DNA from: Candidatus Corynebacterium faecigallinarum
Lineage (GTDB): Bacteria > Actinomycetota > Actinomycetes > Mycobacteriales > Mycobacteriaceae
DNA length: 55,755 nt
Reading direction: 5' to 3'
Assembly (NCBI GenBank): GCA_019120175.1
Contig: DWVP01000018.1
Coordinates: 1 to 55,755, forward strand
Shown: positions 41,014 to 49,732 of the stretch, in pieces
Position numbering within the stretch: position 1 is the first letter of the stretch
How the letters are laid out: every line of letters starts with the position of its first letter
Position numbers and translations under genes: made by a program
Notes under the pieces: generated by a model
What the model saw: the letters and a program-made list of their open reading frames with translations, nothing else
Databases searched by the model: none
What the model was told of the DNA's origin: nothing

Positions 41014-43929
41014 TCAGTCCTCACTCTCGGAGCTGTCGGCGGTGATGTCGAAGGCGTCCAGCGGCGGGCAGGAGCACATCAGGTTGCGGTCGCCGTAGGC
41101 GTCGTCGATACGGCGCACCGTCGGGAAGTACTTGTCGCGGCGCAACGTGTCGACCGGGAAAGCAGCCTTGGTGCGGCTGAAGTGACCGCCGGAGACCGCG
41201 GTGTCGAAGTCGTCGCGGACCACAGACTCGGCGGTGAACGGTGCGTGGCGCAGGACGGAGTCCTCCGCGGCGACATCCCCGGCGATGACCTCGTCGATCT
41301 CGGCACGGATGGTGCGCATCGCGGCGATGAAGCGGTCCAGCTCGCCCTTGTCCTCCGACTCGGTCGGCTCCACCATGAGGGTGCCGGTGACCGGGAAGGC
41401 CAGGGTCGGGGCGTGGAAACCGAAGTCCATCAGACGCTTGGTGACGTCCGCGGCGGTGATGCCGGACTGCTTGGTCAGCTCGCGCAGGTCCAGGATGCAC
41501 TCGTGGGCGACCAGGCCGTTGTCCCCGGTGTAGAGCGTCGGGAAGCTGTCGGCCAGCTGGTTCGAGATGTAGTTGGCGTTGACCAGGGCCATGCGGGACG
41601 CCTCGGCGAGGCCGTCGTCGCCCATCATCGCGATGTAGGTCCAGGAGATCGGCAGCACGCCGGCGGAACCCTGGCCAGCCTGGGAGACCGGGAAACCCTT
41701 CTCGTCCGAGGCATCCTCCCACGGATCCGTCGGCAGGTACTCGACGAGGTGCTCGCCGACGCACACCGGGCCGACACCCGGGCCACCGCCACCGTGCGGG
41801 ATGGTGAAGGTCTTGTGCAGGTTCAGGTGGCTGACGTCGCCGCCGAACTCGCCGGGCTGGGCCAGGCCGACCAGGGCGTTGAGGTTCGCCCCGTCGATGT
41901 AGACCTGGCCGCCGGTGGCGTGGACCTTCTCGCAGACCTCGCGAACGTGCTCCTCGAACACACCGTGGGTCGAGGGATAGGTGATCATGATGCCGGCGAT
42001 CTGGTCAGCGTACTTCTCGATCTTGGCGTCCAGGTCGGCCAGGTCGATGGAGCCGTCCTCGGCGTTCTTCACACCGACGACACCGAGACCGGCCAGCGCG
42101 GCCGAGGCCGCGTTGGTGCCGTGGGCCGAGGCCGGGATCAGCACCAGGGTGCGCTGGTCGTCGCCGTTGGCGAGGTGGTAGCGGCGGATCGCCAGCAGGC
42201 CGGCGAACTCGCCCTGAGAGCCGGCGTTCGGCTGGACGGAGACTGCGGCGTAGCCGGTGATCTTCGCCAGGCGCTCCTCCAGGTCCTCGATGAGCTCCAG
42301 CCAGCCGGTGGCCTGGTCCTCCGGGACCATCGGGTGGATACCGGCGAACTCCGGCCAGGTGATCGGCTCCATCGACACCGCGGCGTTGAGCTTCATGGTG
42401 CAGGAGCCCAGCGGGATCATGGTGCGGTCCAGGGCCAGGTCACGGCCGGCCAGACGGCGCATGTAGCGCATCATCTGGGTCTCCGAGGTGATCGTCCGGA
42501 ACACCGGGTGGGTGAGGATCTCGTCGGTGCGCAGCAGGTCGGCCAGCGGGCCGTCCTCGGCGGTGAAGGACGCGGTGTCCACAGCAGTGGAGGACGCCGC
42601 GTCACCGCCGATGATGCTGATCAGCTCGGCGATGTCGGCGTCGGTGCTGGACTCGCCGACGGAGACGCCGACGTGGGTGTCGTCGACCTCGCGCAGGTTG
42701 AAGCCGGCCTCGCAGGCGGCGGCCACGGTGGCTGCAGCGTCGGTGACCTCGACGGTGACCGTGTCGAAGAAACGGTCGTGGGAGATGGTGCGTCCTGCAC
42801 TCGCCAGGCCCACGGCCAGGGCGGTTGCGCGGCCGTGGATCGCCGAGGCGATCTCGCGCAGGCCCGCCGGGCCGTGCCACACGGCGTAGAAGCTGGCGAC
42901 GACGGCCAGCAGCGCCTGGGCGGTACAGATGTTGGACGTCGCCTTGTCGCGACGGATGTGCTGCTCACGGGTCTGCAGCGACAGGCGGTAGGCCGGGGCG
43001 CCGTCGGCGTCGACGGAGACGCCGACGATGCGGCCGGGCAGCTTGCGCTGGTACTCGGTACGGCAGGACATGAAGGCGGCGTGCGGGCCACCGAAGAACA
43101 GCGGGACGCCGAAGCGCTGCGCCGAACCGACGGCGATATCCGCGCCGAGCTCGCCCGGGGAGGTCAGCAGCACCTGGGCCAGCAGGTCGCAGGCCACGGT
43201 GACCAGGCCACCGGCGGTGTGGACGGCCTCGATGACCTCACCGAGGTCGTCGCGCAGACCACCGGTGGTGCCCGGGTTGGAGACCACGACACCGATCAGC
43301 GGGGCGTCCTGTCCGGCAATGGTATCCGCGGTGATCGCGGCGACCTCGACGGGGATCTCGACGGCGGCGGCGCGGGCGCGGGTGACGTTGATGCTGGACG
43401 GGTGCAGGTTCTCGTCGAGCAGGACGACCCCGCCCTTCTTCGCGGCCTTCGCGTTCTGGCGAGCCATCATCTGCACGGCCTCGGCCACGGCGGTGGCCTC
43501 GTCCAGCAGGGAGGCACCGGCGATCGGCAGGCCGGTGAGGTCCTGGACCATGGTCTGGAAGTTCAGCAGCGCCTCGAGGCGGCCCTGGGAGATCTCCGGC
43601 TGGTACGGGGTGTAGGCGGTGTACCAGCCCGGGTTCTCGACCACGTTGCGGCGGATGACCGCCGGGGTGACGGTGTCGTAGTAGCCGGCACCGATGAGCT
43701 GCTTCTTCAGGGTGTTCTTGTCCGCGAAACCGCGGAGGGTGGCCAGGGCCTCGGTCTCGTCGAGGGCGGGTGTCAGGCCGATCGGTGCGTCCTGCGCGAT
43801 GCTGGCCGGCAGCGCGGCGGCGGCCAGCGCCTCAGTGGTCTCGTAGCCGAGCGACTCGAGGATGGCGGCGGTGTCGGCGGCATTCGGGCCGATGTGCCGG
43901 TTCGGGAAGGCGTCGTGGGGGGTTGCCAT
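41014..43929 (-). CDS. gcvP: Glycine cleavage system P protein (glycine decarboxylase)
   Basis: Protein of 971 aa, the fused (not split) form. [19 protein letters not shown] at the N-terminus, and [16 protein letters not shown] with the PLP-binding Lys in the C-terminal half, are typical. It decarboxylates glycine and passes the methylamine to GcvH. First gene of the gcvPTH operon, directly downstream of a tandem glycine riboswitch on the same strand. gcvT follows after three bases. Confidence 0.97.
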   Translation of the reverse strand: MATPHDAFPNRHIGPNAADTAAILESLGYETTEALAAAALPASIAQDAPIGLTPALDETEALATLRGFADKNTLKKQLIGAGYYDTVTPAVIRRNVVENPGWYTAYTPYQPEISQGRLEALLNFQTMVQDLTGLPIAGASLLDEATAVAEAVQMMARQNAKAAKKGGVVLLDENLHPSSINVTRARAAAVEIPVEVAAITADTIAGQDAPLIGVVVSNPGTTGGLRDDLGEVIEAVHTAGGLVTVACDLLAQVLLTSPGELGADIAVGSAQRFGVPLFFGGPHAAFMSCRTEYQRKLPGRIVGVSVDADGAPAYRLSLQTREQHIRRDKATSNICTAQALLAVVASFYAVWHGPAGLREIASAIHGRATALAVGLASAGRTISHDRFFDTVTVEVTDAAATVAAACEAGFNLREVDDTHVGVSVGESSTDADIAELISIIGGDAASSTAVDTASFTAEDGPLADLLRTDEILTHPVFRTITSETQMMRYMRRLAGRDLALDRTMIPLGSCTMKLNAAVSMEPITWPEFAGIHPMVPEDQATGWLELIEDLEERLAKITGYAAVSVQPNAGSQGEFAGLLAIRRYHLANGDDQRTLVLIPASAHGTNAASAALAGLGVVGVKNAEDGSIDLADLDAKIEKYADQIAGIMITYPSTHGVFEEHVREVCEKVHATGGQVYIDGANLNALVGLAQPGEFGGDVSHLNLHKTFTIPHGGGGPGVGPVCVGEHLVEYLPTDPWEDASDEKGFPVSQAGQGSAGVLPISWTYIAMMGDDGLAEASRMALVNANYISNQLADSFPTLYTGDNGLVAHECILDLRELTKQSGITAADVTKRLMDFGFHAPTLAFPVTGTLMVEPTESEDKGELDRFIAAMRTIRAEIDEVIAGDVAAEDSVLRHAPFTAESVVRDDFDTAVSGGHFSRTKAAFPVDTLRRDKYFPTVRRIDDAYGDRNLMCSCPPLDAFDITADSSESED

Positions 43930-43978
43930 GTGTCAGGGGGTCTCTTCCTGGGTAAAGACAGCGGACATGTGCTTCAAC

Positions 43979-44155
43979 CCTCCCCACTCTGTCGATGGTG
44001 CCTGAGAGCTTTGCTCCTTCGGCGGCCGGGTCACGGACGACGGTGACCAGCTCTTTCCAGAGGTGCCTCGCCACGGTGGTACGGGTGCCTGAGAGTGTCG
44101 ACGGGGAGGTGTTGCTCCTACGGCGGCCGGTGACTGGTTCCGACCTCTCCCACAG
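43979..44155 (-). promoter_or_regulatory. Tandem glycine riboswitch in the gcvP leader
   Basis: On the minus strand, GGAGCAACACC...CTCTCAGGCACCCG (first aptamer) and CCGAAGGAGCAAAGCTCTCAGGCACC (second aptamer, split here: CCGAAGGAGCAAAG then CTCTCAGGCACC) are conserved glycine-aptamer cores. The second ends CGACAGAGTGGGGAGG about 50 nt before the gcvP start. The paired aptamers turn on gcv genes when glycine is abundant. AGTATA at 44194-44199 (TATACT on the minus strand) is a possible -10 box for the transcript. Confidence 0.93.
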
Positions 44156-44652
44156 TGGCTACGAGCGGCATATTCAGTTATGACTTGCATGACAGTATAA
44201 CGGTGGCGGAGTGACGGAGACATCTTTTCGCCGGTAGCAGGTCTGCGACACCCCCGGGCGGTGGCGGGCGCGCATACCTGGGTGTGACGGACTGGACGTT
44301 TCACTGGCAGCGTCCTACCCAATCCGTCACGCTTTCCTTCCTGTTGCCACCCCGTAGCGAGGCAAGCAGGGACGACCATGGTCACCCCGGTTTCGGGGAG
44401 TGTATTCTCAAACATGGAGCCGCCCTTTCGAGGAAGGGTCGGAAGTGAGCCGCAGGATTACTCGCCGGAGGTGAGGTCTGCGGCTCACGTCATTGAAGTG
44501 TGTACAGCGTCATCGGAGAATGTCGACTGGAGTGCCCGAAGCGACATTCTCCGATGACGCTGTACACACTCAGATGACGCAGAGGAGGCTGCAGGCACCG
44601 GAGGGTGGATTCTGGCGGGGTGCAATGGGCTGCGCCCACCTCCGCATTCGCA
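44156..44652. other. Hairpin-rich intergenic region, candidate small RNA
   Basis: About 500 bp without a coding gene. After the gcv promoter (near 44190), there are four consecutive dyads: 44284-44330 (GTGACGGA/TCCGTCAC with a bulge), 44423-44438 (CCCTT-TCGAGG-AAGGG), 44445-44488 (GTGAGCCGCAG/CTGCGGCTCAC) and 44497-44570 (29-bp perfect stem). No known RNA family is recognised. Confidence 0.55.
44497..44570. terminator. 29-bp perfect inverted repeat downstream of the ABC operon
   Basis: AGTGTGTACAGCGTCATCGG continues to 29 bp and is matched without error by the arm at 44542-44570; the loop is 16 nt. It lies 80 bp beyond the end of the minus-strand ABC genes, so termination is likely, but there is no T run and a stem this long and perfect is unusual for a terminator. 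Confidence 0.55.
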
Positions 44653-44949
44653 TCAGCCGCCGAGAACCACCGCGAAGTAGGCGGGGAGAACCGCCAACGC
44701 CCCGGAGAACAGGTGCGACACCACCCCGGTCGGCACCGCGATACCGAGACCCGACTCGACCATCTCGAAGTCGTCGTTCCTCCTCGGACGCCCACACACC
44801 ACCGCACACCACAGGATGGCGGCGGCGGCCAGGACGGCGAAGACCACCGGGAGGTCCGGACGCCAGAACAGCGCCAGGACCATGGCCCCTACCACCGTCA
44901 CCGCAGCGAGGAAGGCCAGCCGCCACGGGAGTTCACCCCGGACGTCCAA
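44653..44949 (-). CDS. C-terminal part of split ABC permease (98 aa)
   Basis: Three hydrophobic segments with short loops (LAFLAAVTVVGAMVLALFW, PVVFAVLAAAAILWCAVVC, FSGALAVLPAYFAVVL). It is in the same frame as the preceding membrane gene, separated from it only by the TGA at 44962-44964 and four codons. Its only start in this frame is TTG 44949 with no ribosome site. It is best read as the continuation of one permease of about 305 residues broken by a nonsense codon, or as readthrough product. Confidence 0.6.
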   Translation of the reverse strand: MDVRGELPWRLAFLAAVTVVGAMVLALFWRPDLPVVFAVLAAAAILWCAVVCGRPRRNDDFEMVESGLGIAVPTGVVSHLFSGALAVLPAYFAVVLGG

Positions 44950-44961
44950 CCGGGTCGCCCG

Positions 44962-45570
44962 TCACACCGCGGACGCCAGGACGCCCCAGGCGACGACCAG
45001 TCCGGTCTGCGCCCACGGCCCCGGTTCCGGACCGAGCGCCACGGCGGCCAGCGCCGTGACCAGGAACAACAGCGGGATGTACAACCGACGTCGCAGCCGG
45101 CGCCACATCAGGACGAGGGGGACGGGGCCACGGATCCGGCCGGCCGACACCTTGGTCTTCCGGAGCCATGCCGCGGCGTAGATGTCGGCGGAGAGCTCCG
45201 AGTCGTTCAGCACCGAGGACATCGTGAACATCACCCGGGTGGTGCCGTTGTCGAGGATCTCCGGGAGACGGACGCGACGCACTCCCACCAGCAGGCGTGC
45301 GCCCATGGCCAGGAGAGCGGCAAACACGACGGCAATCCCTGCGTGAGAGGGCACGGTCCCGTAGCCGAGCACCGCACCGAGGACGCCGAACGTTGCGACC
45401 TGCCACCGGGAGAACTCGTCGAGGGAGGGAAAGCGTCCGGTGGGACGCAGCCTCCACTCCCAGACATCGCGTTCCACCGCCCGCAACGGCAGCATCCGCT
45501 CGGCGATGAGGACCACCAGGAGCAGAGCGGCCACCGCGGCCGCAATACTCATGGCACTCGCACCACTCAC
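44962..45570 (-). CDS. Membrane protein, N-terminal part of split ABC permease (202 aa)
   Basis: Several hydrophobic segments (about 8-25, 60-95, 165-200) with charged loops such as RRVRLPEILDNGTTRV. GTG start at 45570 overlaps the ABC ATPase stop (GTGA), so it is coupled to that gene. It ends at TGA 44962 and the frame continues into the 98-aa membrane ORF. No permease family is identified; the context of one short ATPase plus membrane proteins suggests an ABC exporter. Confidence 0.7.
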   Translation of the reverse strand: MSGASAMSIAAAVAALLLVVLIAERMLPLRAVERDVWEWRLRPTGRFPSLDEFSRWQVATFGVLGAVLGYGTVPSHAGIAVVFAALLAMGARLLVGVRRVRLPEILDNGTTRVMFTMSSVLNDSELSADIYAAAWLRKTKVSAGRIRGPVPLVLMWRRLRRRLYIPLLFLVTALAAVALGPEPGPWAQTGLVVAWGVLASAV

Positions 45571-46187
45571 AGCTCCACGGTGCGGTCGGCGCGTCCTGCC
45601 AGGTGGGTCGAGTGCGTGGCAACCACGACCGCGGCACCGCCGGCACCGACCTCGACGAGTGCGTCGCCGAGGCGGCGGACCCAGTCCCCGTCCAGGTGCC
45701 GTTCCGGTTCATCCAGGACGACCACCTTCGCGGCCGAGGCCAGTTGCAGAGCCAGGTAGGCCCGTTGCCGCTGACCGCTGGAGACGCGACTCGGCAACTC
45801 GGACTCGATGTCGGCGACCTCCCACGGCACCACGGAGTCGCGGAGCTCATCGGCGGGGACACCGACGTGGTGGGCGGTCATCTCCAGGTGCTCCCCGATG
45901 GTGAGGTCCGGGAAGAAGGACGGATCGGCGAGGAAGGTCACCGCACCGGCCCCCTCCGGTGAGGCGGGATCGACCGCGTCCCCGGCGACCGAGACCCGGA
46001 CCTCGCCCTCCACCGGTTCGATCTCCCCGGCGATCGTGGACATCAGCGTGGACTTCCCGGCACCGTTCGGGCCGGTCACCACCACGATCTCCCCCGGGGC
46101 AACCTCGAGCTGAACGCGACCCCGGGCATGCTTGTGCCCGTAGCCGCAGTCGATGTGGAGCAGAGGAGAATCGGAGAGAGCGGGCAT
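45567..46187 (-). CDS. ABC transporter ATPase, short type
   Basis: Protein of 206 aa. Walker A VVTGPNGAGKST, signature RVSSGQRQRAYLALQLA, Walker B plus Glu VVVLDEPERHLD and H-loop VATHST are intact. It lacks the helical subdomain length of importer ATPases and fits drug or antibiotic exporters. The start ATG 46187 has TAGCCT about 7 bases upstream, suggesting a leaderless transcript. Partner permease follows at 44962-45570. Confidence 0.85.
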   Translation of the reverse strand: MPALSDSPLLHIDCGYGHKHARGRVQLEVAPGEIVVVTGPNGAGKSTLMSTIAGEIEPVEGEVRVSVAGDAVDPASPEGAGAVTFLADPSFFPDLTIGEHLEMTAHHVGVPADELRDSVVPWEVADIESELPSRVSSGQRQRAYLALQLASAAKVVVLDEPERHLDGDWVRRLGDALVEVGAGGAAVVVATHSTHLAGRADRTVEL

Positions 46188-46252
46188 GGGACACAGGCTA
46201 CCGAAACCCGATTCCGCCACGCGGCGTCCGGCGAACGGGTAACACTGTTGTC

Positions 46253-47134
46253 ATGGCGAAAGCACCCTTCCTCTCCCGATTCCTCACCCCCTCCCTGCCG
46301 CTGGTGAGTGCCGGCGACATCGCACTGGTCACCGGGGCGACCTCCGGCATCGGCCAGGCCACCGCCGCCGCGCTGGTCCAGCAGGGTTTCCGGGTGATCG
46401 GGACGTCCCGCACCCCCGACTCCGAGAAATCGATGGCGAATGCGCCACGCGGTGTCGAGCTCGTCCCACTGGACCTGGAGGACCCGGCGTCCATCGCCGC
46501 GGTGCCGGAGCATCTCGCGGCGCTGGGGGTCGATGCGTCCAACCCGGTGACGGTGCTGGTCAACAACGCCGGCGAATCGCAGAACGGCCCACTGGAGGAA
46601 CTCCCCCGCGAGGCGCTGCAGCGACTCTTCCAGGTCAACGTGATCGGGCATGTCGAACTCACCGAGCTGCTGCTACCGCAGATGCGTCAGGCCGGACGCG
46701 GCCGGGTGGTGTTCGTCGGCTCCATGCTCGGCAGTTTCCCGCTGGCCCACCGCGGCAGCTACGGGGCGTCCAAGGCCGCGATCAAGGCCTTCGCCTTCTC
46801 CGCCCGCCGCGAGCTGGCCCCCTTCGGTGTCGGCGTCTCGGTGATGGAACCCGGGGCGATCAACACCGGACTGTCGGAGCGACGCACCATCTACATCGAC
46901 GACCGGGGCCCCTACGCCGACGAGTTCCACACCATGCTGAAGACGCTCAACGCCAACGAGGCCGACGGGGTCAGCGCCGAGCAGGTCGCCGACGTGCTCC
47001 TGCTGGCCGTGACGTCGAAGCGTCCGAAGCCGCTGTACGCCACCGGCTCAAGCTCACAGGTCGCGTTCCCCGCCGCCCGACTGCTGCCGCGTGACACCAT
47101 GGCCGGCATCATCGCCGCGAAGCACGGGATCTGA
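46253..47134 (+). CDS. Short-chain dehydrogenase/reductase
   Basis: Protein of 293 aa. TGATSGIGQATAAALVQQGF is the NAD(P)-binding glycine motif, VLVNNAGESQ follows, and the catalytic Ser (VFVGSMLGS) and YGASKAAIKAF (Tyr, Lys) are in order. A Rossmann-fold oxidoreductase of unknown substrate. The 3' end overlaps the convergent membrane gene by 81 bp. ATG 46253 is divergent from the ABC ATPase, with a 65-bp gap. Confidence 0.92.
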   Translation: MAKAPFLSRFLTPSLPLVSAGDIALVTGATSGIGQATAAALVQQGFRVIGTSRTPDSEKSMANAPRGVELVPLDLEDPASIAAVPEHLAALGVDASNPVTVLVNNAGESQNGPLEELPREALQRLFQVNVIGHVELTELLLPQMRQAGRGRVVFVGSMLGSFPLAHRGSYGASKAAIKAFAFSARRELAPFGVGVSVMEPGAINTGLSERRTIYIDDRGPYADEFHTMLKTLNANEADGVSAEQVADVLLLAVTSKRPKPLYATGSSSQVAFPAARLLPRDTMAGIIAAKHGI

Positions 47135-47521
47135 GCGGCGCGAGTAGAACAGGTCGCGCCACGGGCTGGCCGACAGCGCCACCACCGCCGCGCCCAGCAC
47201 ACCGGTGAACATCACCGCGCTGGCGACCACGTTGAGCCACAGCACCTGCCCGTGCCCCAGGGCGATCTCCAGCATCAGCACCAGGGCACCGATCGCCCCC
47301 GCCCAGCTCAATCCGACGAACACCCGGTTGACCGGGTGACGGGCCGGCCCGAAGTAGCCGCGCACGGTGAGGATGATGCCCGCCAGCAGCAGCAGAAGCT
47401 CCACGAAGAAGAAGGCGTAGAAGACCACCTCCAACCACTGCGGGTCGAGCTGCTCGTCCACCCGCGAGACGCCGACGAGCATGAACAAGGCGCACGCCGT
47501 GGTGGTGATTCGTCGAAGCAT
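47054..47521 (-). CDS. Small membrane protein, four helices
   Basis: Protein of 155 aa. Hydrophobic segments are TTTACALFMLVGV, VVFYAFFFVELLLLLAGIILTV, WAGAIGALVLMLEIALG and VVASAVMFTGVLGAAVVAL. No family is recognised. Its last 27 residues are antisense to the SDR 3' end, so the true stop may be earlier or the tail may be incidental. Confidence 0.65.
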   Translation of the reverse strand: MLRRITTTACALFMLVGVSRVDEQLDPQWLEVVFYAFFFVELLLLLAGIILTVRGYFGPARHPVNRVFVGLSWAGAIGALVLMLEIALGHGQVLWLNVVASAVMFTGVLGAAVVALSASPWRDLFYSRRSDPVLRGDDAGHGVTRQQSGGGERDL

Positions 47522-47550
47522 GGTGCCAGTCTAGAACAGGCCCGAGAAGG

Positions 47551-48093
47551 CTAGGCCCCGTCCACGCGGAACAGGACCTCCCCCGGCCCGCAGGGCTCGC
47601 CGGGAACCAGGGCAGGACGCACCGGCGCACCATCGCCGCGTCCCATCACCACCACCGGGACGATGGGGTCGAAACCGAGCCGACCGAGTTCCAGCGGGGC
47701 GTAGGTGGTGATGCGCTGACCGACCTCGACGCGCTTGCCCTGCTCGGCGTGGGGTGAGTACCCCTGTCCGTCCAGGTGTGCGGTGTCGATACCGAGATGC
47801 ACGAGCACCGGTGTCTCATCGTCGGTGAGGATGAGGAACAGGTGCGGCATCAGCCGGGTCAGCGTGCCGGACACCGGGGCACAGACCGTGACGTACTCGA
47901 CACCGGCGTCAGGGACCACCGCCATCCCGGGGCCGACCGTGCCCGCAGCGAAGAGCGGGTCAGGCACCGATTCCAGTGGTACGACGGTGCCGGCGAGCGG
48001 GGTGATGACGTCAAGCGGGTCTCGGGAGCGGACACCGGTATCCATGCCTGCCCCCGGCTGCGCTGCGTCTGCGATTCCGCGGCTTTCCTCCAT
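47551..48093 (-). CDS. crr: PTS glucose-type enzyme IIA (EIIA-Glc domain protein)
   Basis: Protein of 180 aa, a stand-alone EIIA. ITPLAGTVVPLESVPDPLFA, TLTRLMPHLFLILTDDETPVLVHLGIDT (with phosphorylatable His in VHLGIDT) and GQRITTYAPLELG match the family; the N-terminal 25 residues are extra. It would phosphorylate an EIIB/EIIC partner not encoded nearby, or act as regulator. ATG 48093 has TAGTCT just upstream, so the mRNA may be leaderless. Confidence 0.9.
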   Translation of the reverse strand: MEESRGIADAAQPGAGMDTGVRSRDPLDVITPLAGTVVPLESVPDPLFAAGTVGPGMAVVPDAGVEYVTVCAPVSGTLTRLMPHLFLILTDDETPVLVHLGIDTAHLDGQGYSPHAEQGKRVEVGQRITTYAPLELGRLGFDPIVPVVVMGRGDGAPVRPALVPGEPCGPGEVLFRVDGA

Positions 48094-48141
48094 GGTCACA
48101 GACTAGTGAGGTGACGGCGGTAATTCAGGAGTTTCATGCCA

Positions 48142-48158
48142 TTCACTGGATCAGTGAA
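48142..48158. promoter_or_regulatory. Short perfect palindrome between crr and sulfurtransferase
   Basis: TTCACTG-GAT-CAGTGAA, 7-bp arms, 4 bp beyond the sulfurtransferase stop codon and about 50 bp upstream of crr. It could be a weak terminator or an operator for crr; there is no T run. Confidence 0.35.
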
Positions 48159-48161
48159 CCA

Positions 48162-49085
48162 TCACAGGCCGACCGGACGGGACCTGTCAAGAGCCCACTG
48201 CGACCATCCGCCGACGAAATGCCGGGCCGCGGGCAGCCCCGCATGCTCCATCAAGGCAATGAACAGTGCGGAGTCCACACCGGAACCCGAGTAGATCACC
48301 GCCTCGGCGGCGATCGTGTCATCGGTGAGGCCGTGGGCGGCGAGACGCTCGCGCACCACCTCGGACGGTGGGACGCGGCCATCGTCGAGCAGGTCGATGA
48401 CCGGGATGCTCACCGCGCCCGGGATGTGCCCGGCGCGACGGTCGACCGGCTCACTCTGACCATGGAAGCGGTCGACGGTACGGGCGTCGACCAGCAACGG
48501 GATGGTGGACGCCGGGCCGGACACATTACCGGACGCAGCGATCTCGGCGGACAGCGCCGACACCTCGTCGATGGTGGCCACCGCCATGGTCGGTGCCCCA
48601 CCGGCGAAGGCCTCGAAGGTGCCGCGGCCGCGCAGGCAGCCGATCCCGGTGGCGACGTCTCCCCCGGCGGCCTGCCACCCCACGGTGCCGCCGTCGAGGA
48701 TCTTCACGTCCGTCACGCCCGCCCAGCGCAGCACCCACCAGCCACGCGCGGCGTGGAGCAGCCCACCGCGGTCGTAGATCCGCACGGGCAGGCCCGGCCG
48801 GATCCCCCAGTCGTCGAGGTAACGCTGCAGGATCCGCGGGTTGGGCAGCGGGGCGCGTCCGCCACCGGCTGAGGGGGACCCGGCCAGCATCGTGATCGGG
48901 TCGCAGAAGAAGGAGCCTGGGATGTGCCTGGCGACGTAGAGGTTCCAGGCGGTGTCGCCACCGGGCTCCCAGTCCGAGTCGATGATGACCATGCGGTCGC
49001 CCCGGGTACTGGCGGCGTACAGGTCTTCCGGGGAGATGAAGGGAGGCTCCGTCTGATGCGGCGTCTGGGTCTGGCTCAGCGTCAT
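48162..49085 (-). CDS. sseA: Rhodanese-type sulfurtransferase with Ser in place of the catalytic Cys
   Basis: Protein of 307 aa with two rhodanese-like domains, as in thiosulfate/3-mercaptopyruvate sulfurtransferases. Domain one has RHIPGSFFCDP; domain two has DARTVDRFHGQSEPVDRRAGHIPGA-type residues and IYSGSGVDSALFIALM where the active-site loop is normally CGSGVTA. The codon is TCG, so the catalytic Cys is lost and normal sulfur transfer is not expected. It may bind sulfur anions or regulate. Its place near pyrE matches corynebacterial synteny. Confidence 0.8.
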   Translation of the reverse strand: MTLSQTQTPHQTEPPFISPEDLYAASTRGDRMVIIDSDWEPGGDTAWNLYVARHIPGSFFCDPITMLAGSPSAGGGRAPLPNPRILQRYLDDWGIRPGLPVRIYDRGGLLHAARGWWVLRWAGVTDVKILDGGTVGWQAAGGDVATGIGCLRGRGTFEAFAGGAPTMAVATIDEVSALSAEIAASGNVSGPASTIPLLVDARTVDRFHGQSEPVDRRAGHIPGAVSIPVIDLLDDGRVPPSEVVRERLAAHGLTDDTIAAEAVIYSGSGVDSALFIALMEHAGLPAARHFVGGWSQWALDRSRPVGL

Positions 49086-49102
49086 GACCGACAGTCTACT
49101 GT

Positions 49103-49732
49103 CTAGAGCCAGCCGCGTTCACGGGCGATGCGCCACGCCTCGAAGCGGGTGGACGCTCCGGTCTTCGTCATCGCCGAGGAGAGGTAGTTGCGGGTGGTCC
49201 CTGCCGCCAGATGGACGGTCTGGGCGATCTGCTCCACCGAGCCGCCCTGGCCGGCGACCTCGAGCACCTCGGTCTCCCGGTCGGTCAACGGGGACTCCCC
49301 GGCACTGATCGCCGCAGCGGCGAGCTCCGGGTCGAGGTGGCGGCGTCCGGCATGGACGGTGCGCACCGCGGTGGCGAACTCCTCGGCAGAGGACGTCTTC
49401 GGAAGGAAGCCCAGCACGCCGTGGGCCAGGGCCCGTTTCAGCTCCCGGGGACGCCCATGACTGGTGACGATGAGCACCGCGAGCCCGTCAGGCAGGCGTC
49501 CGGCGGTCTCCACCCCGTCGATCCCGCCAAGCTGCAGGTCCATGACCACGACATCCACCGTCTGACCGGAGTCCGGGTTCTTTGCCACCCAGTCCAGCAG
49601 TTCCTCCCCGGAGCCGAGGGTGGCGACCACGTGGAGATCGTCCTGCAGGTCCAGCAGGGTGGACAGGGAACTGGCGACCAGGGACTCGTCGTCGACGACG
49701 ACGACACTGATGGGGCTCGGGTCGGTGCTCAT
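49103..49732 (-). CDS. NarL/LuxR-type response regulator
   Basis: Protein of 209 aa. Receiver domain with VVVVDDESLV, phospho-acceptor Asp65 in VVMDLQLGG, and the Lys of LPKTSS. The C-terminal HTH (LTDRETEVLEVAGQGGSVEQIA...NYLSSAM) binds DNA. The start overlaps the histidine kinase stop (ATGA), so the pair is coupled. It probably controls the ABC-2 transporter genes of the same operon. Confidence 0.93.
   Translation of the reverse strand: MSTDPSPISVVVVDDESLVASSLSTLLDLQDDLHVVATLGSGEELLDWVAKNPDSGQTVDVVVMDLQLGGIDGVETAGRLPDGLAVLIVTSHGRPRELKRALAHGVLGFLPKTSSAEEFATAVRTVHAGRRHLDPELAAAAISAGESPLTDRETEVLEVAGQGGSVEQIAQTVHLAAGTTRNYLSSAMTKTGASTRFEAWRIARERGWL

Noticed and set aside
39901..44046. 1381-aa plus-strand open frame across the gcv genes
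   Set aside because: It is the antisense of gcvT and gcvP, low in hydrophobic structure and without domains; long antisense frames are common in GC-rich genes.
44156..44490. 4.5S/SRP RNA, 6C RNA or tmRNA gene
   Set aside because: The conserved SRP loop, the C-runs of 6C RNA and the tmRNA ends were not found.
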